Source: Entamoeba invadens IP1 (taxonomy: Eukaryota > Evosea > Mastigamoebida > Endamoebidae). Taken from it: a DNA stretch of 64,000 nt. Below are positions 9,950 through 20,732 of this stretch, in pieces (position 1 is the first letter of the stretch; every line of letters begins with the position of its first letter). Made by a program: the position numbers and the translations under genes. The stretch spans positions 123,128-187,127 of the forward strand of contig NW_004443763.1 in NCBI RefSeq assembly GCF_000330505.1, read 5' to 3'. Under the pieces are notes generated by a model. It saw nothing but the letters and a program-made list of their open reading frames with translations, was not told the origin of the DNA and made no database searches.

Positions 9950-12900
9950 ATGGGAAATACCCAAACGCCACGCGTTTATAACGAGTATCAGTCCCCGTCA
10001 TACAAAGACGTTCTTAAGACGTGTCTAGCGACATTTCCGATGACGACTATAAACAACTTGTACCTTTCAAATGTCCTCTTTGGACAGATTCCAAAGCCTT
10101 TCACGCAACGGATCTTCTCTTTGTTTCCTACGAACATTCCATTTCAGATGGTAGTTGCGTTAGTATATATCTTCATGGTCTCCCCAAGACACACGCGAGC
10201 GGTATTTATCACGGACTTGTACTTAGGAAGTACTCGGAAACTGTCCCAAGACCAAATCAATCGGTTCTTCTACGACTTGACTGTCGAGACCAACTCGAAC
10301 GTCGACCTCATCAAAATTTTACATGACTTTCGAATCACAATATCCCCTTTGGGATGTACAGACACCGATATCATTAACTATTTGACTACTCAACTCACAG
10401 TCACACACTACACGAACTGCCAAATCTTCACGTGGATCTGCGAAGGTGGGAAAATGCCAAGAGCGGGACATCCTTTAATCGACCCCGAGAGAACTATCAA
10501 CGACTTGTTACTCATCTGGAACGTCAGAAAACCAGCAGATAAGAATGAGACAAAGATCTCAAAGATCTCAACGACAATCGTCTCGAGCTATTCGACAGAG
10601 GAGAGTGTGTGTCAATTCAATGAGAGGAGTATAAAACAGTTGACGCAAATATACTATGCATTACGTCCTTTGAAGTTCTCTGAGAAAGGGGTATCCGTCG
10701 ATTTAATTATGATGTTACTCTCGCCGACTATTAAAAAGGCTATTTTGGTTCCTTTAACTCAATTGATCACTACAAAAGGGTTACACGACAACTACAAGAC
10801 TTTTTTCATAGCACTGGCGTTCACGTGCAAAGATACGACCGACGAGAAATTCAAATTTATTCGAGAAGTCCTCAACCCCCCGGTCATAGGCACTTCAGTT
10901 GAGTTAAAAAGTGACTTAAAGAGTGAATTACAGGTAACTCAAACACTTCAAAAGAAGACAGTCGACTTGAACTTTGTGATGCCATTCATCGACGCGTTTT
11001 GTACGTTCTCGTCGACTATTAAAGAGTCGATTGGAGACGATAGAGAGCCCACCGATGCGAAAGAATCTGTCAAGGACTTCATTCTGCGACTTGTTTCGAA
11101 GTTGGGCGAGTACTTTGCATACACCGACTTTGAGAACTCGATGAAAGGAGATGCTGGGATTAACATGGAGATCGAGCAGATGAGTCAGGCGATGTCTGTT
11201 CTTCACGGCGGGTTACCTAAAAAGATTGAGACGGAGGCGCAGGTGTTTAAGATATATATCAACATGTATGATGTAGCGAAGATGCGAGCGGGGGAGAGAG
11301 TAGTGGTGATACCTGCGAATTGGTTTTCGAAGTGGATGATCATGTTAAACTCGAAGACGCGGGAGCCTTTAGGGCGGATTGACTTCACCTCGATAGTCGA
11401 CGAGAAGATTCCGATGGCTTTAAAAGAGTCAGTGAAGGAGAGTGATGTTGTTGCGTTACACCCTGAAGTGTTTTCAGCGATTGACACGTGGTACAAACAT
11501 GAAGGGGCGTTCATAGAGAGACGACTGTATTTAGACGAAGAGAACAAAGTCAAAGTCGAGTTGTTTCCTTTGAGACTTCAAGCGTTTTCGCACTTGAAAG
11601 GGGCGCTGACAATTCCAGTAAGGAATTTAAATGCGTATGCGGCGTATAACGATTTTATCGTCATCTCGAAGTACGCAAGTCTCGTTGAATTACACAAAGC
11701 GCTGTGCATTCGATTTAAAGTGCCATTTAATAAGGCAAGAATACTCATGTTTGACGCGAATAAGACGCCTCTTATAGTCCAATTAGGCGAAGGAATGCTA
11801 GTAAAGGAGTACTTCAAAGACCTCGACTTTGTCTGTTTACAGTCGGTCAGTGTGAAATTGGAAGCGCAAAATGTGGATACAGAAACGCCGATTGGAGTCT
11901 CTGGAGGAGAGGTGGGCTTTTATAACGAAGGCAACACGTGTTATATCAATTCAGTGATACAAGTCTTGGCACACACCCCACTCTTTGCACTCTATTTCTT
12001 GTCGAATGAGGTAAAGAAGGACTTAATCAATGGTCCTCTGTATTCAGTAGGTCTTGGATTCTCTAATTTGCTGTATAAAATGTGGAAACCGACACGAGAA
12101 CCGACCGTCATTTCGATGAGTCAATATAGAGAAACGATGATCAACGCGACTTCGAAATTCAATGACAAAGAACAGCACGACGCGATGGAGTATTTGTGTT
12201 ATATGTTACTCTATCTGCACGACTCGGTGAATAGACGGAGGAACCCAAATTATATTGAAATGCACTCACAACAACTGCAACGAGAGAAACAACAGAATCA
12301 GCGAGTTGCAGACAGCGCAGAACATCAGAAGATGTTGAATGAGAATCACTCACAAGTCTCAGAGAATACGACGACAAAAACGAACGAAGAACTTAAAGAC
12401 AAATCATCGAAGGATTCAACAGGTGCTAAAGAGGCGGAGGACATCATTGCGAAAGACTTAGTAGCAGGCGTGTTAAAGGAACAACCCAATGACGATCAAC
12501 GTCCTCTCCAAAGTCCTTTAGAAAGTCCTCCAAATAAAGAAGAAGTCATTAAAGAACGTCTGAAAGAGCGAATGGATGAAGAGAAGAGCTGGAATGACTT
12601 TACTGAAGTGAATGAGTCTATAATTAGTGAGACGACGACAGTAATGCTTAAGAACGAAATCTGCTGTAGTGTCTGCCAAACAAAGAAAGTCAACTTTGAA
12701 CCGACGAACGCACTGAGCATCCCATTGACAAGCGAAATGTATCGAACCGTCGAGTTTATAGTAGTTGGCATGGATGGGCAGTTACCGATCAAATACTCCT
12801 TACGACTTCCCCCAGAGACGTTACTGAAAGAAGTCAAAGCACAGATAGCGACACTCAGCGGAGTGCAGACGACACATTTGGTCTTCACGGATGCGCCGGG

Positions 12901-14468
12901 GGGAGTTGTGAAAGACATCTTGAAAGATTCGATGTCGATGCGGGAGTTACCGAAGACAGTCAAAGTGTTTGAAGTTGAACGGGTCAATACAGTTAATCCA
13001 CAAGAGAAGTGCATCAACTCTGTAGTGACGAAAAGAGTCAAGAAGAACGCAGGGAACTTGTTTGGGACGGAGATGGAGGAAGTCACGATACCGTCGAGCT
13101 CGCTCACTCCGTTGATCGATGCTGACAATGAAAGAGATCCGGACGGTGTTGTTATAGTCAACTGCATCAACAGAATCTCTTCGGAGAACGCCGTTTACTT
13201 TGTACACAAATTTACTGGACGAGTCGTCTCCGTCCCGTTCCTCTTGACGTTGTCGTATAAAGATTTGACAGTGAAGAATATCGAAAAGGTCATCTTAAGG
13301 CACTTGAGACTGGCTATGAGAAAAGTGAATGAGAAGACAGAGACACAGAAAGGGGACGAGACTACCTCTCAAGTACCACAAAGAGGAAATGAAGACACTT
13401 CACAGATTACACAACTGGACTCGTTCTGTGTCGAAGACATGAAAGAGGAGGAATTGCCGTTCGACTTACACGTCACCTCTTATGATGGGAAGAACTGTTA
13501 CTTGTGTTCGTGGGAGAAGGGGTGTATCGGGTGTAAGTTAACACAAGACATATTAGACAAGTACGACTTCAGTAAATTCACTTTCACCGTCTGCATCGAT
13601 TGGAAGAAGGACAACACTATAAGATATGACCAGTTTGTTTCCATTACTAGTATAAATACTATCATTATATGGTATTCTCTATCATACTTTTATTACTAGT
13701 ATTAATACTATTATTATATGGTATTATACATAAATAGTATTTTTATTATGATTAATAGTAGTGATACTATTAATTTTACTATTGTTATATTACTAGTATT
13801 TTTTAACTAGTAATATAATACCAATAGTCTAAGTATGAAACAAGAAGGTAGAAGAGAGAGTAACACACAGATCAATTGCAGATGTCATGTTACGAGACCC
13901 ATCTGTTGAAAGGAATCGCCAAATCGAACGACTTCCGATAGACATCAAAGACTGTTTTGCACTGTTCACATCGCCGGAAGAGTTGGGGATAGAGAACGGA
14001 TGGTTCTGTCCACATTGCAAAGCAATGCAAGTGGCGAAGAAACGGATAGTCATTGATTCGTTGCCGATTTATCTCATCGTCCATCTGAACAGATTCACCG
14101 AAGTTGCAGGGAGCTGGTCGAAGAGAATGACCGATGTCAAATACCCATTAAAAGGATTTTCCATTCAGAAGTATTTGGATTCCTCAGTCAAATGTGACGA
14201 AAATGACGTCTACGATTTGTTTGGCGTCATCAATCACAATGGGACACTTGTGGCGGGACATTATACTGCAATGTGTACTTCACAAGATGGAAGATGGCTC
14301 AAATTCGATGACAAAACCGTCTCCCAAATACATGAAAACGCCGTTGTCAATGAGAACGCTTATATACTCTTTTACATGAGACGAAATGCAGACGTCGGTG
14401 AGGTCATGCGAAAGTTTAATTTTAACGCAAACATGGACTTACTTAACCAGAGCTGTGTCATCGTCTAA
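9950..14468 (+). CDS. USP32-like ubiquitin carboxyl-terminal hydrolase, predicted dual lipidation
   Basis: Exons 9950-13632 and about 13871-14468 give about 1426 residues. The intron starts GTTTGTTTCC at 13633. The CACAG acceptor ending at 13870 restores the frame but is less certain. Translation should start at ATG 9950 (MGNTQT), because the codon before it is GTG. Domains: an N-terminal region (1-200) possibly equivalent to the USP32 EF-hand region; a DUSP domain (about 432-540, IPANWFSKW to VELFPLRL); a ubiquitin-like domain (about 557-637); and a C19 catalytic core with Cys664 in NEGNTCYINS, zinc-ribbon CxxC pairs near 904, 1183, 1192 and in exon 2, and His1358 in VAGHYTAM followed by FDD. 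A second ubiquitin-like insert (about 930-1012) sits inside the core, as in USP4/15. The end, CVIV, fits a CaaX box and MGNTQT fits an N-myristoylation signal. It would remove ubiquitin at membranes (inference). Confidence 0.9.
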
Positions 14469-14729
14469 TTAATTACTGTGGAATTGATTTGATCTGTTGC
14501 AACCTTAAGAAAATTGAGTGTAACGTGTTAATACGTATTTGTAAGATACTATTGGTCGGATATTATTACTATATAATAATAGTAATAATAATAATAATAT
14601 AATTATAAATTTTAATTGAATAATACTATAATATATATATTTATATAAATATAATAATAATAATTTAATTATTTATTATAGAAATGTTATTAAAAGAATA
14701 ACTTAAAAAAGAGATCAACTCAAAAAGTG

Positions 14730-15861
14730 ATGATAGTTGTCTTTGTATGTGTAATCACATTGTCGCAGAGTTTTAAGTGCGAGACGATTGATCTTACGAT
14801 TCCGGATTCTTACGTCAATGACTATTATTGTGACTGTCCTGATGGGAGTGATGAACGACAAACTGGATTCTGCCCGGGCACTATCTTTAAGTGCGAGAAC
14901 GTCGGATCGACATCAAAGGAGATTGACTCTCGTTTTGTTGGTGATGGGATATGTGACTGCTGTGATGGATCTGACGAGGCACAAGGTGTTTGTGCGAACA
15001 GATGCAAAGAAGAGACCCAAGGACACATAGATGAAGTGGATAAGGAGATTAAGACTATAGAGTCGTTCATACAATTTAATAGGAACTACCAGAGTGAAGG
15101 CAAAAAGACGAGAGAACACCTTCAGCAGACTCTTAATGACAAGAAGACTGAAATTGAAAGGATGAAGGAAGAGAAGGTCGTCGAGACGTTGGACGAGGAA
15201 ATTAACAAGATCAAAGAGGACATCGAACATGCGAAGACGCAGCACGAGGAACGGTTGGACCAATTGGAAGACGAATACAAAGACGTGTTAGAGAAAAACA
15301 ACACACAGAACAAAACAGAAGACGTGAAAGAGGAAATCGAACACAGTGGAGATCAGTTGGAGACAAACAAGACGACCGAGAAAGAAAAGACTGAAGAGGA
15401 ACTTCGACTCGAGGAGTATCATAGTAAAGTCGACGAAGAAAAGAAGACCTTTGAAGAAGACAAAAGAACCAAAGAGAAAGAAAAGATGGAGAAAGAGAAG
15501 AAGCAGCGTGACAGGAAATCGGAAATCGAAAAGGCAGAGAAGACTCTTTGGGAGGTGGAACAAAAACAAAAGGCTAAAGTCCCGCTGAACTACTGCGACG
15601 ATTTCTTCTTCATGAATGAACTCACAAACAATAGATATAAACTCTACTACGGATTTAATGTCACACAGAATGGGAACATCAATATCGGGTTTGTTTTCTT
15701 TGTTATGTGTTAATTAGAAAGAGGTATGTGTCACATAACAAGTATTTACTTGTTATTATAGTTACTTACTAGTAAATACTAGTTAGTTATTAATATAATT
15801 ATTAATATAATTATTAATATAATTATTAACATAATTATTAACTAGTATTTACCATTATTTA

Positions 15862-15936
<75 letters not shown>

Positions 15937-16210
15937 GTAACTAACTAGTAGAAGCTATGACAGAACAACAGAAGAAGGAGACGTGTATATCAATGGGGAT
16001 ATCTGCAAAGTTGGAACCCTTGAAATCATTCGAAGTGCGACTGTGAGCAAAAGGTGTGGAGCGAAGCCTGAGATTATTAGCGCTGAGGAGCCTGAGACTT
16101 GCAAATACAAAATAGTGATTAATACGCCGTGTGCATGCACAGAAGAGTCTTTGACAGATTTGGTATCAAAGAAGAGCAAACTTGAAGCCGTTCGAGATCG
16201 CAAGATATAA
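14730..16210 (+). CDS. Glucosidase II beta subunit (PRKCSH-like)
   Basis: Exons 14730-15688 and 15949-16210 give about 406 residues. ATG 14730 is preferred over the in-frame GTG before it. Residues 1-16 are a signal peptide. Next come the paired cysteine motifs YYCDCPDGSDE and GDGICDCCDGSDEAQG of the GIIbeta N-terminus (Ca-binding LDLa-like). A highly charged Glu/Lys coiled coil (about 90-285) follows, then a mannose-6-phosphate-receptor-homology region starting near NYCDDFFF and continuing in exon 2 (YDRTTEEGDVYINGDIC...CKYKIV...PCAC). Known role: non-catalytic ER partner of glucosidase II in trimming N-glycan glucose. The intron (GTTTGTTTTC...TAG, 260 bp) contains a long TTA repeat and has tandem acceptors TAG|TAG (15946-15951), both in frame. 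The C-terminus RDRKI lacks an HDEL-type signal. The protein is shorter than animal homologues (about 530). Confidence 0.9.
15862..15936. repeat. (TTA)n microsatellite within an intron
   Basis: About 25 uninterrupted TTA units fill the 3' half of the glucosidase II beta intron and end about 10 bases before the acceptor. Length polymorphism between strains is likely. It may serve as, or displace, the polypyrimidine-like tract. Confidence 0.95.
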
Positions 16211-16331
16211 TTTGCTTTGTTAGTGGTGTTCTTTCTATCAAGACGAAGAAGTCTACCATTAGCTCTACGTATAGTTAAATTTAGTATTAATAAATAGTAA
16301 AGCATTTTCAACTGAGAAGACCACAAAGAGA

Positions 16332-16703
16332 ATGGAAGAAGGAGAGGGTGTTCGAGTGAATAAATACGACCCGAAGACATATCGAATATTAAAGGGATTA
16401 CAAGACAAATACCCCTTCTTAAACTTCTTTTATAAAAACATCCCTGAACTCACGACGGAGAGCATGAGGGTAACGCGCGACAAATTTTTTTATGGAGCAA
16501 TTGGGATGTTGGTTGTTGTCATTGTCATTGTGGTGATGACTATCCACTCATTGTTGACCTTTGAAGAGAACCCGGAGAACTCGTTTGTACAAAACTTGGG
16601 GTATGTCTATTACTATACACTGGTGATCGCTTACTTCTTGCCAATTTATCATATCTTGGTTTTCTTTTTGAACTTAGCGTGGATTTACTTCAAATTTAAT
16701 TGA
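16332..16703 (+). CDS. Small two-transmembrane protein, unknown function
   Basis: This single-exon gene of 123 residues starts at ATG 16332. Residues 1-50 are charged and cytosol-like, with KYDPKTYRILKGLQDKYPFLNFFYKNIPEL. A first hydrophobic helix lies at about 52-74 (FFYGAIGMLVVVIVIVVMTI), then an acidic loop with EENPEN, then a second helix at about 92-118 rich in Tyr/Leu/Phe. No signal peptide or known motif is seen. It lies 120 bases after glucosidase II beta on the same strand. Its codon use resembles its neighbours, so I take it as real. It may be an ER or Golgi membrane protein of a lineage-specific family; that is only inference from its shape. Confidence 0.65.
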   Translation: MEEGEGVRVNKYDPKTYRILKGLQDKYPFLNFFYKNIPELTTESMRVTRDKFFYGAIGMLVVVIVIVVMTIHSLLTFEENPENSFVQNLGYVYYYTLVIAYFLPIYHILVFFLNLAWIYFKFN

Positions 16704-16836
16704 ATACTGAATTAAAATTGTATCGTCGGGAGTAGCACTTCATCTCCTTTTGTATCATTTAAGATTATTCATTGTATTAGAGTCATATGGTTCTTGAGTT
16801 ATTTAAATATGTATTATAATAAGAAATTTTGGATAA

Positions 16837-16907
16837 GCATTTGTGGTCTAAGGGCAGAATTCCACCCTTCCAAGGTGGAGATCCGGGTTCGAGTCCCGGC
16901 AAATGCA
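16837..16907 (+). tRNA. tRNA-Gly (anticodon UCC)
   Basis: A full cloverleaf can be folded. The acceptor stem is GCATTTG with CAAATGC. A D arm follows, then anticodon stem CCACC/GGTGG around the loop CTTCCAA (anticodon TCC at 16869-16871), and T stem CCGGG/CCCGG around TTCGAGT. The discriminator base is A (16907). There is no intron. It decodes GGA. Confidence 0.95.
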
Positions 16908-16912
16908 TTTTT
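16908..16912 (+). terminator. Pol III T-run terminator of tRNA-Gly
   Basis: Five T residues follow the discriminator base directly, the usual RNA polymerase III stop, with a second T run about 15 bases further on. Confidence 0.75.
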
Positions 16913-17048
16913 CGAAACAAACTTTTTTAATAAAAAAACATACTCACATTATTTTAAATAATATATTAAATAATATATTATTTACTATTGTTTTTGTAAT
17001 AATGTTAATAATAAATTAATTGTTTAAACTCAAAATTAATAATATATA

Positions 17049-19127
17049 ATGGCTATTAACTCACCTTGGCATAAAGTAACTCACTTTAACTATTCAAAAT
17101 TAAATATTCGTCCTTTTACAATAAAACAAACTATACTCATCAAAAAAAACTATGTTTAGTATATCCATAGTTCAACAACTATATAAAGTTTGTAAAATTT
17201 ATTTAAAAAATAAACCATAATTAACTATATTTATAATACTCGAAAAAAGAAAATAAAATAAATGGTAAAGAAAAAATTTATTTGGTACAAATAGTATCCA
17301 AAACAACAATATTAAAAATTTGACAAAATTTACATTTATCAATTCAAATTAAATCATTTTGAGTTGTTGTACAATTTTGTTATAAACTATTGGGCAACAA
17401 ATTTAATATATTTAATATATATATGTGTTTATATTTTTATCCAAAATACTATTATGCCCAAACAGATACATATTATTTAATTTGGTGGAATCATTTTCGT
17501 TGTTAGTATGAAGTTACATGTTTAAAAGTTTTAATGTTTTATTTAAATTGTATTATATTTTTCATAAAAGTGTGAAAGTAAACAGTAATTTTTTATGAAT
17601 TATTTTTATAAAATCGTCAACAAGTAATAATTAAATTTGTTTTTATTTTACTTTGATAATTGTTGTGATGTTAAAGAAATACAATGGTTTCATTTTGTGT
17701 GTTGTAAGATGAAAAAAAATATTATGATAAGCAAGTAAAAATAAAACAATAAATAACACTTGTCTATAATTGTTAACATAAGTTGCTGTATTATATTTGT
17801 GAATAACGACGCAATGACTAAAATTAAAAAAAAGTAATAAACTACGACAAATTCTTAAAGATTTTTCATTGAACAAACGAAATGTCACAATTATTAAACA
17901 TAAGCTCCAATCAGAAATTAAATTATTTATCTCTTAATATTTTATCAAAAAAAATATCAATAAAAAAATTAACACAAATGTTTATCTTTATTTACACATT
18001 CAAAGGTTTTGTAATGCACTAACTTTGTTTTTTCAATTAATTAAAAGGTATACAACTTAGAGACAACTTTAAATGTGTAAAACTATACATATGTTAATCG
18101 ACTTCATTTTTTAAATCACATTTTTAATAATTAACGTAATTAAAATAATTTCATCATAGAAATTAATCAATACAACCTAATTAATTATTTTCATTGTTTG
18201 TGTTGTTGTTAAAATTTACATGATATTTTGGTTATAAACATTACTCGGCTGTTTAATGTCGTGTTCATCATATACTCTAATAAGTTATTATTCCGACATC
18301 TTAACATTTTACATGATTAAATTTTTATATATTAAGTTGTGTTTGTAGTTAAAGTGTACTTTATTGATAATGTGTCTTTGTTATTCGTAGTTTTATTGTA
18401 TGTATTGTTGTAATTAATAAACAATTAAACCAGTTGTTTGGGTTATGACAAACGTATGTAATTGTTCTTGATGACGAAAAACATTTTTATCATTTTGGTT
18501 TTATATTATTCAATGTTTTTACTTTAAAATATTGTTTGTTTAATTCAAATATCTTTAATACAAAACTCATTTATTATTTATTGTATTTTTATTGATTGTT
18601 CAAAACAAAAAATAATACATTTTTTAAAAATGTAATATAATTAATTCAAATGTGTAACAACACATTCACTTCGTTGAATTTGTATGGCGATATCTTTCGT
18701 GTTGACAACTATATAATTATTTAACGTAATGAGTATTGTTTTTAAAACAATTAATCGATTTGTTTATATTTTTTTTCATTTATAAAAACTTTAATTTAAT
18801 AACAAAAATAATTTAAGTAAGTCAAAATGTTATTTGTTTTTGTTATTTATTTTTGTTTTTTCATCACAATCCAGATATGAATTATTTTGATTAATGGCAA
18901 ATTTGCCCAAATGGTCAAGTTTTTGATTGAGTGGATACTTATATAGTAATTTAAATTAAAACTATATTTTATTATTTTGAAGAAATTTTATTTTATTATT
19001 TAAAAAACCATTAAAATAGTAAATTATTTTTTAAGTGAGTTACTTTTATAAAAGTGAGTCAAAAGCGAAGTAGTGAGTCATTATTTGACAAGTGAGTTTT
19101 AAAAGTGAGAGGTGAGTTAATAGCCAT
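17049..19127. mobile_element. 2.1-kb non-coding element with inverted ends and GTGAGT array
   Basis: The ends are a 17-base inverted repeat, ATGGCTATTAACTCACC at 17049-17065 and its complement at 19111-19127. Just inside the right end, GTGAGT(T/C) recurs at 19035, 19054, 19073 and 19092, exactly 19 bases apart. GTGAGA follows at 19105 and GTGAGT at 19112 within the terminal repeat. The left end carries ACTCAC at 17059 and 17079. Such subterminal arrays are usual transposase-binding sites. Nothing between the ends encodes a protein (one short frame at 17643-17888 has no family), so it is a non-autonomous DNA transposon of a family I cannot name. No certain target duplication was found. Confidence 0.75.
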
Positions 19128-19750
19128 AAATTATAAAATATTTTGGTTTTTTAATTATTTATTTTTGATAGTAAATTTAATTAACATATTTATTATATTT
19201 TTTAATTAATTATTAATTCATTTTTTAGAAAAAAATTTATTAAGAAAAAGATAAATTAAATTATTATAAACTGGTTTTATTTTGTTTTTGTTTTTGAATA
19301 TAATAAAATATAAAAATTTTTTATAGTTATTTGATATAAGGAAAATTTATTATCATATTAATTATTTTATCAGTTTTTGATAAATAACATTTATTTTTGA
19401 AAACAAAACTCAAACGATTCTATTTTATAATTATTGAGAACTTTTAATTATTCCTCAATCTCCTTTAATTTAATATGTGTGGAAGTTTTAGTGCTTTTTA
19501 ATAGCTATACTTATATAGTAAAAAACATATAAAAATTTACATCTTAATAAGTTAATAAAAAAATTGTCCAATTTATTTTTTTCCCGATACTTTCTTAATA
19601 AAACGGCCGATATACCATTATTTTTTAGGAACTAAAACGTCCATTATAAAAATAGTAAAATTTGTAGTAATATATAATAAACTTCTAGTAAAAAGTGATT
19701 TTTTAAACGATAATTTAAAAGAGAAAAAGTCAAGAAAAAAAGTGACAAGG
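19128..19750. other. AT-rich intergenic stretch
   Basis: Only A/T-rich sequence is seen upstream of the acidic hypothetical gene. No repeat or RNA gene is recognised. Confidence 0.5.
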
Positions 19751-20173
19751 ATGATCACGAAACTGGAAAGAGACGTCATGTCAGAGAGCGAGACCACTGA
19801 GAATACCGAAGAAGAAATCACCACAAAACGCAGTGAACAACGTACATGTGAGAATAAGCAGACCAACGCGTTGTTGTATTTGGTGTTGAAAGAGGGCTAC
19901 AAGCTGATTTTCCCGAAGACAAAGAAAGAGAATTCGTATCACAAATGTATCACTGTAGAAAGCTTTGACGAGCACTTTGATTATGAGGCGATCACACAGC
20001 TTGGGATCGAGTTCGATGCGATTGTAAAAAAGAGGATGGAAAAGAATGGCAACGTCAAAGAAGTCACTTTAGATGCAAAGGATCTCTTTGAAGATGGGTC
20101 TGGCTATGTCTCCGAAGACAACTCAAATGATGTGAAGAAGGAATTAGAGAACCTTCCAACTCCCTTCGAGTAA
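19751..20173 (+). CDS. Acidic hypothetical protein
   Basis: The gene encodes 140 residues from ATG 19751 (the open frame extends nine bases upstream only through a GTG). The first 35 residues are Glu/Thr/Ser-rich and probably disordered. Residues about 40-90 (NALLYLVLKEGYKLIFPKTKKE then TVESFDEHFDYEAITQLG) look folded, and the tail is again acidic (EDGSGYVSEDNSND). Codon use is typical of expressed genes nearby (GAC, AAG, GTC). There are no cysteine motifs, membrane segments or signal peptide. I do not recognise the family. It stands alone between a transposon and the convergent TLDc gene. Confidence 0.6.
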   Translation: MITKLERDVMSESETTENTEEEITTKRSEQRTCENKQTNALLYLVLKEGYKLIFPKTKKENSYHKCITVESFDEHFDYEAITQLGIEFDAIVKKRMEKNGNVKEVTLDAKDLFEDGSGYVSEDNSNDVKKELENLPTPFE

Positions 20174-20648
20174 GAATTTGTAATACATTTTTAATTGATT
20201 TGTTCAATCAATTTTACATAGAAACTTGATACTTGTTCTTGATAATCTTCTATTTGTTTATATACTATATATACAATGTCTATTATCCATCTTATAATGA
20301 ATGGTGCGATTTTAAATTATTCTTTTTAGCTTTTTTATTATAAATTACTATAAGCTCTTAGATTGGGAGTAATAATATTTTTACTTACAAGTAACTTTAA
20401 TATTTGAATGGGTTCACAATGTTAGTATAACCAGTCATTGTGAACTGGTTATAGGAGCCTATTAACTGTCATGAACTGTTAGTTTACTTCTGAATACCTG
20501 TTAGAGATTGTTTTTTATTTTCAAACAAAATCTTAGTCAAATTTCTTATATAATGATAATATAAATATCTAAGATATTTTAATATATCAAACATTTAAGA
20601 TTTTGATTCATCAAACGACTCGAACTCTTAGATTTTAAATTTGACGAA

Positions 20649-20682
<34 letters not shown>

Positions 20683-20732
20683 AAATTAAAAAGAAAACCA
20701 TATGAAACAACGGCTAACAACATTCATAAATT
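20174..20732. other. Convergent intergenic spacer with ATT microsatellite
   Basis: This is the spacer between two convergent genes. It holds a short imperfect hairpin around 20411-20455 (TTCACAATG...CATTGTGAA with AACCAGT/ACTGGTT) and an uninterrupted (TTA)11 run at about 20650-20682. No gene is visible. Confidence 0.6.

Noticed and set aside
12496..13170. 224-codon minus-strand frame
   Set aside because: It lies opposite the deubiquitinase coding sequence and is a reverse-strand artefact of its codon bias.
20404..20460. Inverted repeat between convergent genes as a terminator
   Set aside because: The stems are short and imperfect, and hairpin terminators are not used by RNA polymerase II genes.
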